Positions 1 to 6,394 of a stretch of DNA of 7,089 bases are shown piece by piece. The DNA is from Paracoccaceae bacterium (GTDB lineage Bacteria; Pseudomonadota; Alphaproteobacteria; Rhodobacterales; Rhodobacteraceae), in NCBI GenBank assembly GCA_020441345.1, contig JAGRMK010000024.1, forward strand, positions 1 to 7,089, in the 5' to 3' direction. Position 1 is the stretch's first letter, and every line of letters begins with the position of its first letter. A program made the position numbers and the translations under genes. The notes below the pieces were generated by a model. That model searched no databases and was not told the origin of the DNA. It saw nothing but the letters and a program-made list of their open reading frames with translations.

Positions 1-152
1 CCATCGCGCTGGGCCACCCGGTCGGGGCGACCGGCGCAATCGTCACTGTCAAGGCGATGTACGAGCTGGAGCGCACCGGCGGGCGCTATGGTCTGATCAC
101 CATGTGCATCGGCGGCGGGCAGGGTATCGCGCTGGCAATCGAACGCATCTGA
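1..152 (+). CDS. Thiolase (acetyl-CoA C-acyltransferase family), C-terminal end only
   Basis: Partial gene entering from the left edge; the reading frame begins at base 3 and gives 49 residues before the TGA at 150-152. The fragment carries two thiolase hallmarks: GHPVGATGA near the visible start, containing the active-site His, and CIGGGQGIA near the end, containing the second catalytic Cys that acts as acid/base. Thiolases cleave 3-ketoacyl-CoA to acetyl-CoA plus a shortened acyl-CoA, or condense two acetyl-CoA, in the cytoplasm. The ending GGRYGLITMCIGGGQGIA resembles, from memory, degradative 3-ketoacyl-CoA thiolases more than PhaA-type biosynthetic ones, but 49 residues cannot settle substrate class, so no symbol is given. 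Family membership is near certain. Confidence 0.93.
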   Translation, partial: IALGHPVGATGAIVTVKAMYELERTGGRYGLITMCIGGGQGIALAIERI

Positions 153-154
153 GC

Positions 155-184
155 GAAAAAAACGCCTGCGATTAAGCAGGTGTT
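155..184 (-). terminator. Hairpin with T-tract on the minus strand (terminator-like, between thiolase and kinase)
   Basis: Bases 161-169 (AACGCCTGC) pair with 176-184 (GCAGGTGTT) in a 9-bp stem with one G-T pair and a 6-base loop. It lies 8 bases after the thiolase stop. Seven or more A residues precede the stem on the plus strand, so a minus-strand transcript would read stem-loop then a run of U, the classic intrinsic terminator arrangement. Read on the plus strand there is almost no U-tract beyond the stem, so it would be a weak terminator for the thiolase. It may act mainly against antisense transcription, or stabilise the thiolase mRNA 3' end. Confidence 0.45.
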
Positions 185-255
185 CACCCATCGACGCAAT
201 CCTGTGCGGACCGGCTTTCATGTCGGTCCGTTGTTTTTCAGGGATCCGTGCGTTC

Positions 256-2493
256 ATGACGATGTTCGACAAGCTGACTGCAGAACGCAGAGCACGGCTC
301 ACCGCCGAGCGCCAGCTAGAGCATCGAACCCGCGAACTGGATGCTGCCCTGTCGCAACTGCAAGAAGCGCGCAACACTCTGCACCGTTTGCGGGCCGCTG
401 GCACATCGACCCCGCTGCAAGAGGCGCAGCGCGTCGCCGAGGCCCAGAACCTGCAAGTCCGCGCACGCGAAGATGCCGACAGCGCGCATCGCACCGCCAT
501 CATGGCCGAGCGGCGCCTGTGGGATTCGATCAACACATTGCGCGACGGGTTCGCGGTGTTCAACGGCAATCATGAACTGGTGATCGCCAACCAGGCCTAT
601 CTGGGCGTGTTCACCGGCTACCCAGAGGTGCAGCCCGGCGTGCCCTACCGCCGTCTGCTGGAAATCCTGGCTTTTGACAACCGGGTGGAGCTTGGCGGAC
701 TCGGTGCCGAGGACTGGATCGCCATGATGGAGGGTCGTTGGGACGCCGAGCGCATAGAGCCGATCATGCTGACCTTCAGTCGGGGCGACACCGCGCGCAT
801 CCATGACCGGCGCGCGCGCGGGGGCGATATTGTCAGCCTGGTGCGCGACATCACCGAGGCGCAGCGCCATGCTGCCGACCTCGAAGAGGCCCGACGCCAC
901 GCCGAGGCCGCTAATCGCGCCAAATCGGCTTTCCTCGCCAACATGAGCCACGAGATCCGCACGCCGATGAACGGTGTGGTCGGCATGGCCGAACTGCTCT
1001 GCGACACGCAGCTCAGCGATGAACAACGGCTCTACGCCGACACCATCCGGTCGTCGGGCGAGGCGCTTTTGAACATCATCAACGATGTGCTCGACTTTTC
1101 GAAGATCGAGGCCGACAAGCTGACCTTGCACCCCGAACCCTTCGACCTGGAACGCTGCATTCATGAGGTCTTGATCCTGTTGCAGGCCGGTGCGCGCAAA
1201 CGGTCGATTGATCTGATGATGGATTACGACCTGTTCTTGCCGACACGGTTCATGGCCGACCCCGGGCGCATGCGACAGGTGATGACCAATCTGATCGGCA
1301 ACGCTGTGAAATTCACCCTGTCCGGGCATGTCCTGATCCGCGTGGTCGGGATCGAGGCATCGGAGGGACAGCAGCAGCTGAATGTCACCGTCGAAGACAC
1401 CGGCATCGGCATTGCGCCGGAAAACATCGATGGCGTGTTCGGTGAATTCGCACAGGTCGATGACCAGGCAAACCGCAAGTTCGAGGGGACGGGGCTGGGC
1501 CTGGCGATTACCAGGCGGCTGATCGAATTGATGGGCGGGCAGATCTGGGTCGAAAGCGAATTGGGCAAGGGGTCGTGTTTCGGGTTTTCCCTGACCTTGC
1601 CGCTGGCCGAAGATGCGCTGCATCTGAATGGCAATCCGATCCGGCTGGAGCATGTTCTTGTGGCCGACGATCATCTGATCAACCGCACCATCCTGGAACG
1701 TCAATTGACCGCCCAGGGATTGACCGTGACCCTTTGTGCCTCGGGGGCCGAGGCCTTTGACCGCATCGTCGCTTCGGAAAGCGGGAAAAACGGCGAGGGG
1801 CCTTTCGACCTCTTGCTGACCGATCATGAAATGCCGGGCCTCGACGGGCTGGAATTGACGGTGAAGCTGCGTGAGGCCGGGTTCGATCTGCCGATCATCC
1901 TGTTCAGCTCCAGTCCGACGGTGCTGCGCGACCATCCAGCCGTGCCCGAACTGCGCGCGATCTTGCAAAAGCCGTTGTTGCGTCACGATCTCGTGCGGCA
2001 ATTGCACCTGCTTTCGGCGCCGAACGCGGGCCCCGGAGCCGCTGAGCCGGCGGCCGCAGCCGCAGCGCTCCTGCCGGGTGGCGGGCGGCACATCCGGGTG
2101 CTATGCGCCGAGGACAACCGCACCAACCGGTTGGTCTTTGCCAAGATGGTGCAGGGGCTCGCGATTGATCTGCGGTTTTCCGAAGACGGGATCAAGGCCG
2201 TCGAAGACTTCCGGGATTTTCATCCCGACCTGATCTTCATGGATATTTCCATGCCCGAAATGGACGGTCGCGCCGCGACGCGGGCGATTCGGCAGTTGCC
2301 GGGTGGGGCCCAGGTGCCGATCATCGCGCTGACCGCCCACGCCATGTCGGGCGACCGCGAGGATATCCTGGCTGCCGGCCTCGACCATGTTCTGACCAAG
2401 CCGCTGAAGAAGCCGCTGCTGCTGGAGATGATCAAACGCTACCTGCCTGATGGCGCCTGTTCGATCGATATCCCGCTGGATCCCACGGGCTGA
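256..2493 (+). CDS. Hybrid sensor histidine kinase with PAS-like domain and two receiver domains
   Basis: 745-residue soluble multidomain kinase. Order: N-terminal coiled coil (about 5-85, rich in Arg/Glu/Gln), PAS-like sensor (about 87-200, RLWDSINTLRDGFAVF), HisKA with phospho-acceptor His232 in SHEIRTP, HATPase with N-box Asn345 and Asn349, DTGIGIA from Asp381 and GTGLGLA at 411-417. Receiver 1 has acidic pair Asp471/Asp472, phospho-Asp523 and Lys572; receiver 2 has Glu619/Asp620, phospho-Asp663, Thr693 and Lys715. Both receivers therefore look functional. An Ala/Pro-rich linker joins them. No membrane segment or HPt domain is seen, so it likely senses a cytoplasmic signal and passes phosphate to a separate HPt protein; the signal is unknown. 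I chose ATG 256, preceded by AGGGA at 240-244; an upstream ATG at 220 would add 12 residues with a poor ribosome site, and ATG 262 is also possible. It resembles, from memory, a kinase widespread in Rhodobacteraceae. Confidence 0.93.
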   Translation: MTMFDKLTAERRARLTAERQLEHRTRELDAALSQLQEARNTLHRLRAAGTSTPLQEAQRVAEAQNLQVRAREDADSAHRTAIMAERRLWDSINTLRDGFAVFNGNHELVIANQAYLGVFTGYPEVQPGVPYRRLLEILAFDNRVELGGLGAEDWIAMMEGRWDAERIEPIMLTFSRGDTARIHDRRARGGDIVSLVRDITEAQRHAADLEEARRHAEAANRAKSAFLANMSHEIRTPMNGVVGMAELLCDTQLSDEQRLYADTIRSSGEALLNIINDVLDFSKIEADKLTLHPEPFDLERCIHEVLILLQAGARKRSIDLMMDYDLFLPTRFMADPGRMRQVMTNLIGNAVKFTLSGHVLIRVVGIEASEGQQQLNVTVEDTGIGIAPENIDGVFGEFAQVDDQANRKFEGTGLGLAITRRLIELMGGQIWVESELGKGSCFGFSLTLPLAEDALHLNGNPIRLEHVLVADDHLINRTILERQLTAQGLTVTLCASGAEAFDRIVASESGKNGEGPFDLLLTDHEMPGLDGLELTVKLREAGFDLPIILFSSSPTVLRDHPAVPELRAILQKPLLRHDLVRQLHLLSAPNAGPGAAEPAAAAAALLPGGGRHIRVLCAEDNRTNRLVFAKMVQGLAIDLRFSEDGIKAVEDFRDFHPDLIFMDISMPEMDGRAATRAIRQLPGGAQVPIIALTAHAMSGDREDILAAGLDHVLTKPLKKPLLLEMIKRYLPDGACSIDIPLDPTG

Positions 2494-2557
2494 CGGGCTC
2501 TGGTCTTGCCCTCGGGCGCTGCGCCCATTACCTGATGTCCGTACCTGCATTCGAACC

Positions 2558-2561
2558 GGAG
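2558..2561 (+). promoter_or_regulatory. Ribosome binding site of yggT
   Basis: GGAG five bases before ATG 2567. It decides the start of the YggT protein, whose frame stays open upstream to an ATG at 2450 inside the kinase gene; that longer form would add 39 residues of non-family sequence. Confidence 0.7.
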
Positions 2562-2566
2562 CCCCC

Positions 2567-2854
2567 ATGCTGTCGATCCTTCAGATCCTTTTGCTCATTC
2601 TCAACGTGGCCTGGTGGATTGTCATCGTGCATGTGATCTTGTCATGGCTGATCAATTTCCAGGTCCTGAACCTGCGTCAACCGCTCGTCGGGCAGATCTG
2701 GGACGGTTTGAACAAGATCCTCGATCCGGTCTACAGCCGCCTGCGGGCGTTCCTCCCGAATATGGGGGGGCTCGATTTCGCACCCCTGATCGTATTGCTA
2801 GCGATCTATGCGGCGCAGATCGTGATCACCAACAATATCATGGCCTTCCGCTGA
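2567..2854 (+). CDS. yggT: YggT family small membrane protein
   Basis: 95 residues, a typical length for the YggT/Ycf19 family. Two hydrophobic segments are visible, about 4-29 and 70-90, separated by a polar loop. The family signature lies in the loop and second helix: LDPVYSRLRAFLPNMGGLDF (52-71), with conserved Pro53, Pro64, the Gly pair and Asp70-Phe71, followed by an ILV-rich helix. It is an inner-membrane protein; family members have been linked to osmotic tolerance and, in plastids and cyanobacteria, to membrane organisation, but the biochemical role is not established. It starts 73 bases after the kinase stop and ends 4 bases before the recQ start, so it is probably co-transcribed and perhaps translationally coupled with recQ. 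Family assignment is confident; function is not. Confidence 0.92.
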   Translation: MLSILQILLLILNVAWWIVIVHVILSWLINFQVLNLRQPLVGQIWDGLNKILDPVYSRLRAFLPNMGGLDFAPLIVLLAIYAAQIVITNNIMAFR

Positions 2855-2858
2855 CGAC

Positions 2859-4946
2859 GTGAGCATCGCGCCCCTCGACCCCGCGCCCCTCGACCCCGCG
2901 CTTGACCGCGAGAACCCCGGCGACCTGTTGGCGCGGGTCTTCGGATTCTCGCACTTTCGCCCCGGCCAGGAAGAGATCGTGCGCGCGGTGATCGGCGGTC
3001 AGGACGTTCTGGCCATCATGCCGACCGGTGGCGGCAAGTCGCTGTGCTATCAACTGCCGGCCTTGGCGCGGGATGGGTTGACGGTTGTGATCTCGCCGCT
3101 GATCGCGCTGATGCGCGATCAGGTGGGCGCGATGCAGCAGGCCGGTGTCGCGGCGGCGGCGTTGACCTCGGGCAATTCACCCGAGGAGAACGAAGAAATC
3201 TTTTCCGCGCTGCAGGATCGGCGGCTGAAACTGCTCTACATCGCGCCCGAGCGTTTGGCATCCAGCGCCACCACCGGCTTGCTGCGGCGGTCCGGGTGCG
3301 GTCTGATCGCGGTGGACGAGGCACATTGCGTCAGCCAATGGGGGCATGATTTCCGCCCCGATTACCTGCGCATTGGCGAGTTGCGGCGCACGTTGGGCGT
3401 GCCGCTGGCTGCCTTCACCGCGACCGCCGACGCCGCGACCCGCAGCGAGATCGTCGATCGGCTATTTGATGGGAGCGACCCGGCAACCTTCTTGCGCGGG
3501 TTCGACCGGCCGAATATCCGGCTGGCCTTCGCGGTCAAGGACAGTCCGCGCAAGCAGATCATGGCCTTTGCCGAGGCGCGCCGCGGACAATCCGGCATCG
3601 TTTATTGTGCGACGCGGGCACGCACCGAGACGCTGGCAAAGGCCTTGGCCGATGCGGGCCATCCGACCCGGGCCTATCACGGCGGGCTCGAAGACTGGGA
3701 GCGGCGCAAGGTCGAAGGCTTGTTCCAGACCGAGGACGGGCTGATCGTCTGCGCCACCGTTGCCTTTGGCATGGGGGTGGACAAGCCCGATGTGCGCTGG
3801 GTCGCCCATTCGGACCTGCCCAAATCCATCGAGGCTTATTATCAGGAAATCGGGCGCGCGGGGCGTGACGGATTGCCGGCGGATACGCTCACGCTGTTCG
3901 GGTCGGATGACATCCGCTTGCGCCGCGCGCAGATCGACGATTCCAACGCCCCGGCGGAGCGTCGCGAGGCCGATCATGGGCGGCTGAACGCGCTTTTGGG
4001 CCTCGCCGAAGCCACATCCTGCCGCCGCCGCATGTTGCTGGCATATTTTGGCGAGATCTCGGAACCCTGCGGGAACTGCGATCTTTGCGATTCCCCCGCA
4101 AAACTGTTCGACGCCACGGAGCCCGTGCGCAAAGCCCTGTCGGCGATGTTGCGGACCGGCGAAAGCTTCGGCACCAATCATCTGATCGACATCCTGACCG
4201 GGAATGCGACCGACAAGATCCGTCAGCGCGGTCACGACCAGTTGCCGACCTTTGCAGTTGGCCGGGATCTGAAACGCGCCAGTTGGCAGGCCGTGTTCCG
4301 TCAGATGATGGGGCGCGATCTGGTGCGCCCCGACGCCGAGCGATACGGTGCCCTGCGCATGACCGAAGCCGCGCGGCCGATCCTGCGGGGCGAATCCGGG
4401 CTGACGTTTCGTGCGGATTCAATCGAGTCCGCCGGATCCCGGGCCGAACCCAGGGCGCTGGTCTCGGACGACGACGCCCCCATGCTGTCGGCGCTCAAGG
4501 CCCATCGCCGCGCTCTTGCTCAGGCGGCCAAGGTTCCGCCTTACGTGATCTTCAACGACCGCTCGCTGATCGAGATGGCCGAAAAGCGCCCCGATACGCT
4601 GGATGCCTTCGCGCGGATCACGGGTGTCGGGGCGACAAAGCTGGACCGGTTCGGCGCCAGTTTCCTTGCCGTCATCACCGGGCAGGCTGAAACCGTGACC
4701 CATCCGGCACGGGTCAGGCTGGCGTCCCGGGGGGGCGGTTCGCTCTATGATCGCTTGCTGGAGACCGAGCAGGCGCTTGCACGGGGGGCTTGCGGAACGC
4801 TCAAGCCCCTTTCGCTCAGCACCGCGCAGCGGGCACGGCTGGCAGAGCAACGTCCGCGCGACCTATCGTCGCTTGCCCGCCTGATCGGGGACAAGGCCAC
4901 CGAGCGTTTTGGAGCGGCGTTTCTGGAGGTTCTGGCCGAGGAGTGA
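2859..4946 (+). CDS. recQ: ATP-dependent DNA helicase RecQ
   Basis: 695-residue 3'-5' superfamily 2 helicase acting in recombination and stalled-fork repair. Visible motifs: FRPGQEEI (33-40, motif 0, adenine-sensing Gln), Walker A TGGGKS (56-61), DEAH (153-156), aromatic-rich loop SQWGHDFRP (159-167), TATA (187-190) and QEIGRAGRDG (329-338, motif VI). The RecQ-Ct zinc site is intact: Cys388, Cys404, Cys407 and Cys410. A winged-helix region follows, then an HRDC domain at about 542-608 containing VPPYVIFNDRSL. The last 70 residues resemble a second, degenerate HRDC. The protein is about 85 residues longer than E. coli RecQ (609), explained by this tail. The start is the GTG at 2859, four bases past the yggT stop, with no clear ribosome site, which suggests coupling to yggT. 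The N-terminus carries a 15-base tandem duplication. Confidence 0.97.
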   Translation: MSIAPLDPAPLDPALDRENPGDLLARVFGFSHFRPGQEEIVRAVIGGQDVLAIMPTGGGKSLCYQLPALARDGLTVVISPLIALMRDQVGAMQQAGVAAAALTSGNSPEENEEIFSALQDRRLKLLYIAPERLASSATTGLLRRSGCGLIAVDEAHCVSQWGHDFRPDYLRIGELRRTLGVPLAAFTATADAATRSEIVDRLFDGSDPATFLRGFDRPNIRLAFAVKDSPRKQIMAFAEARRGQSGIVYCATRARTETLAKALADAGHPTRAYHGGLEDWERRKVEGLFQTEDGLIVCATVAFGMGVDKPDVRWVAHSDLPKSIEAYYQEIGRAGRDGLPADTLTLFGSDDIRLRRAQIDDSNAPAERREADHGRLNALLGLAEATSCRRRMLLAYFGEISEPCGNCDLCDSPAKLFDATEPVRKALSAMLRTGESFGTNHLIDILTGNATDKIRQRGHDQLPTFAVGRDLKRASWQAVFRQMMGRDLVRPDAERYGALRMTEAARPILRGESGLTFRADSIESAGSRAEPRALVSDDDAPMLSALKAHRRALAQAAKVPPYVIFNDRSLIEMAEKRPDTLDAFARITGVGATKLDRFGASFLAVITGQAETVTHPARVRLASRGGGSLYDRLLETEQALARGACGTLKPLSLSTAQRARLAEQRPRDLSSLARLIGDKATERFGAAFLEVLAEE
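2868..2897 (+). repeat. 15-base tandem duplication in the recQ 5' coding region
   Basis: GCGCCCCTCGACCCC occurs twice head to tail (2868-2882 and 2883-2897), followed by another GCG. It keeps frame and encodes the repeated peptide APLDP-APLDP in the non-conserved N-terminal tail of RecQ, before the helicase core begins near residue 21. It looks like replication slippage and may vary in copy number between strains. Confidence 0.85.
4737..4934 (+). other. Second HRDC-like repeat at the RecQ C-terminus
   Basis: Residues about 627-692 of RecQ. The segment repeats the pattern of the canonical HRDC: ALARG against ALAQA, LAEQRPRDL against MAEKRPDTL, and RFGAAFLEVL against RFGASFLAVI. The hairpin loop is shortened (LIGDKATERFG against ITGVGATKLDRFG) and the VPPYVIFND segment is replaced by GTLKPLSLS. 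HRDC domains bind DNA structures; RecQ proteins of Deinococcus and Neisseria are known to carry three. Here the second copy is divergent, so DNA binding by it is inference. Confidence 0.65.
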
Positions 4947-5615
4947 TCAGACGACCGGCGGTGCAAGGAACACAAAGACCATCACGGCGGAATAGAACAC
5001 GAAGCTCGCAGCCAGGACGAAGACGTGCCAGATCGTGTAGTGGAACGGCAACCCGCGCCACAGGTAAAAGACAACGCCCAGAGTATAAAGCGCACCGCCC
5101 GTGATCATCAGCACGAGGACAGGCATCGGCAAGGCGGCAAAAAGCGTTCCGCCAGCGATCATCCCGGCCCAGCCCATCCCGAGATAAAGCCCAAGCCCCG
5201 CCCATTTGAACCGCTCCGGCGAGATGATCTTCAACGTGATCCCGGCAAAGGCCGCCGCCCAGACGCCCAGGGTCAACGCCACGCCATGCCCCGACAACAG
5301 GGTAAAGGGTGTATAGGTGCCTGCGATTTTCAGATAGATCGCCGAATGATCGAGCCTGCGCAGCAGCCATTCCTTTGCGGCGCCGAACCCCGAGGTTTCC
5401 CCGATATTGTAAAGTGCCGAGAACAGGATCATCACGAACAGGGCCACGCCATAGATGGTCACCCCGGCGACCGATGCCGCGTCTCCCCGATAGAGGGCGG
5501 TCAACACGATCAGCACCGGCACCGCCATCAACACCAGCGAGAGTCCAGCGATATGGACCACGGCGTCCGAGATTTTTTCGGCGCGAGAATAGGCCTTTTC
5601 GAACACGGTCGTCAT
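4947..5615 (-). CDS. Hemolysin III / TrhA family (PAQR superfamily) seven-helix membrane protein
   Basis: 222 residues, typical family length. About seven hydrophobic segments are visible (roughly 18-40, 48-70, 88-105, 112-131, 136-153, 163-185, 194-216). Family motifs: His21 in VVHIAG, SALYN (66-70), RLDHSAIYLKIAGTYTPF (87-104, Asp89) and FHYTIWHVFV (191-200, His192 and His197). The name hemolysin III is historical; E. coli TrhA (YqfA) is linked to membrane energetics and fluidity, and PAQR relatives are zinc-dependent membrane hydrolases. Two usual metal-site histidines are changed: S-x3-H reads S66-x3-N70, and H-x3-H reads Y193-x3-H197 with a neighbouring His192. The start at 5615 follows GGAGG five bases upstream (plus strand 5621-5625), with a good promoter further up. 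The gene converges on recQ with no spacer. Family call is strong; enzymatic activity is uncertain. Confidence 0.92.
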   Translation of the reverse strand: MTTVFEKAYSRAEKISDAVVHIAGLSLVLMAVPVLIVLTALYRGDAASVAGVTIYGVALFVMILFSALYNIGETSGFGAAKEWLLRRLDHSAIYLKIAGTYTPFTLLSGHGVALTLGVWAAAFAGITLKIISPERFKWAGLGLYLGMGWAGMIAGGTLFAALPMPVLVLMITGGALYTLGVVFYLWRGLPFHYTIWHVFVLAASFVFYSAVMVFVFLAPPVV

Positions 5616-5641
5616 GATGCCCTCCGCTTGATGCGTGCCTG

Positions 5642-5670
5642 ATCATAGCCTTTTGGTCCTGTTTCGGCAA
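5642..5670 (-). promoter_or_regulatory. Sigma70-like promoter of the TrhA-like gene
   Basis: Read on the minus strand: TTGCCG (plus 5665-5670, 4 of 6 to the -35 consensus), a 17-base spacer, then TATGAT (plus 5642-5647, 5 of 6 to the -10 consensus). Transcription would begin near 5635, giving a leader of about 20 bases that contains the GGAGG ribosome site before ATG 5615. Spacing and position are both ideal; not experimentally shown. Confidence 0.68.
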
Positions 5671-5694
5671 CGCATACGCCACGGCAAGCCTGGC

Positions 5695-5706
5695 TGACAA
5701 ATGTCA
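5695..5706. promoter_or_regulatory. Inverted repeat TGACA-AA-TGTCA, candidate operator
   Basis: Five-base arms are perfectly complementary around a two-base centre. The site lies 24 bases upstream of the -35 box of the minus-strand TrhA-like gene and 106 bases before the thioesterase ATG, in the middle of the 197-base divergent region. The position suits an activator or shared regulator, but short palindromes also arise by chance. The rest of the region (5707-5812) shows no convincing plus-strand promoter; TTGACC at 5760-5765 lacks a matching -10 box. Confidence 0.3.
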
Positions 5707-5812
5707 CCGTTCCGTTAACACCCGTCGGGAAAGAGGGGCCCGGTGACGCAAGGCCGCGCTTGACCTCGCTGCGTTCCGGGTTCACGACGGCGCCGCAAGA
5801 AAGGCAGGCACG

Positions 5813-6346
5813 ATGTATCCGGTTTTCCGTCTGATCAAGGAGCAACTCATGGTTCGCGGGTCGCGCATCGGCCTGTTCGACACCCATGTGTCGCATCATG
5901 TTTGCTGGCCCTGGGATCTGGATCCGTGGATGGAACTCAACAACGGGCGCACGCTGACGCTCTATGATCTGGGCCGGTTGCCGTTTTCCACGCGGATCGG
6001 CTTGATTGACGCGCTGCGCGCCAATCGCTGGGGGATGACCGTTGCGGGGTCGAGCGTGCGCTACCGGCGTCGCGTGCGCATGTTCCAGCGGGTCGAGATG
6101 CGCAGCCGGTGTATCGGTTGGGATCACCGCTTTCTCTATATCGAACAGTCGATGTGGCGCGGTGGAGAAGCCCTCAATCACATCCTGATCCGTCTTGCCA
6201 CGACCCACGACGGCGGGATCCTGCCGCCCGCATCGCTGGTCGCGGCGATGGGCCAGACCGATACCACCGGCCCCGCGCTGCCCGACTGGGTGCAGGCCTG
6301 GATTGCCGCCGATGCGCAACGCCCCTGGCCTCCGGCGCAGGGCTGA
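5813..6346 (+). CDS. Acyl-CoA thioesterase-like hotdog-fold protein (4HBT/THEM6-like)
   Basis: 177 residues with the layout of a single hotdog domain. The segment DPWMELNNGRTLTLYDLGR (37-55) corresponds to the hotdog active-site helix region seen in 4-hydroxybenzoyl-CoA thioesterase-like and THEM6-like proteins (N-N-G-R followed by D-L-G-R), and VAGSSVRYRRRVRMFQRVEM (77-96) followed by FLYIEQSMW fits the central strands. Expected role: cytoplasmic hydrolysis of an acyl-CoA thioester; substrate unknown. No signal peptide or membrane helix is obvious. ATG 5813 is chosen because MYPVFRLIKE matches my recollection of Rhodobacteraceae homologs and AAAGG-AGG-like bases precede it; however a stronger AAGGAG sits before Met13 (ATG 5849). 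The region after residue 140 is low in conserved features. It is divergent from the TrhA-like gene and probably its own transcription unit. Confidence 0.83.
   Translation: MYPVFRLIKEQLMVRGSRIGLFDTHVSHHVCWPWDLDPWMELNNGRTLTLYDLGRLPFSTRIGLIDALRANRWGMTVAGSSVRYRRRVRMFQRVEMRSRCIGWDHRFLYIEQSMWRGGEALNHILIRLATTHDGGILPPASLVAAMGQTDTTGPALPDWVQAWIAADAQRPWPPAQG
5837..5842 (+). promoter_or_regulatory. Strong internal Shine-Dalgarno before Met13 of the thioesterase
   Basis: AAGGAG six bases before ATG 5849, inside the codons for Ile-Lys-Glu. It is better than the site before ATG 5813 and could give a second, 165-residue product that still keeps the whole hotdog core. It may be accidental, since Lys-Glu is readily encoded by AAG GAG. 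Confidence 0.4.
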
Positions 6347-6394
6347 TCCGGGTTGTTCGGGAAATGCCCGGAAAACAGGCGCATCGCTGAAGAA

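Noticed and set aside
316..2091. 591-codon open frame on the minus strand opposite the histidine kinase
   Set aside because: Shadow of the GC-rich kinase gene: composition is dominated by Gln, His, Asp, Arg and Gly with no recognisable domain, and the plus-strand frame has complete kinase and receiver motifs.
2514..2526. GGGCG-CTG-CGCCC hairpin between the kinase and yggT
   Set aside because: Only 5 bp with a 3-base loop and no T-run afterwards; not convincing as a terminator in GC-rich DNA.
3462..4235. 257-codon minus-strand open frame within recQ
   Set aside because: Lies opposite the conserved helicase and zinc-binding region of RecQ, shows no domain of its own, and has no supporting ribosome site.
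4816..5700. 294-codon minus-strand open frame overlapping the TrhA-like gene in another frame
   Set aside because: The frame used by the TrhA-like gene has clear membrane helices and family motifs plus GGAGG and a promoter; the longer frame is arginine-rich and featureless.
5739..5780. Imperfect inverted repeat (CCCGG..ACGCA / TGCGT..CCGGG) upstream of the thioesterase
   Set aside because: The stem has an asymmetric internal loop and a 19-base loop; such matches are frequent by chance at this GC content, and no regulatory logic supports it.
5612..6319. 235-codon minus-strand open frame opposite the thioesterase
   Set aside because: Antisense shadow of a gene with hotdog-family motifs; no plausible ribosome site or domain.
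6355..6373. TTCGGG-AAAT-GCCCGGAA hairpin after the thioesterase stop
   Set aside because: Only four uninterrupted GC pairs plus a wobble, and A rather than T residues follow on the plus strand, so it does not qualify as a plus-strand terminator.
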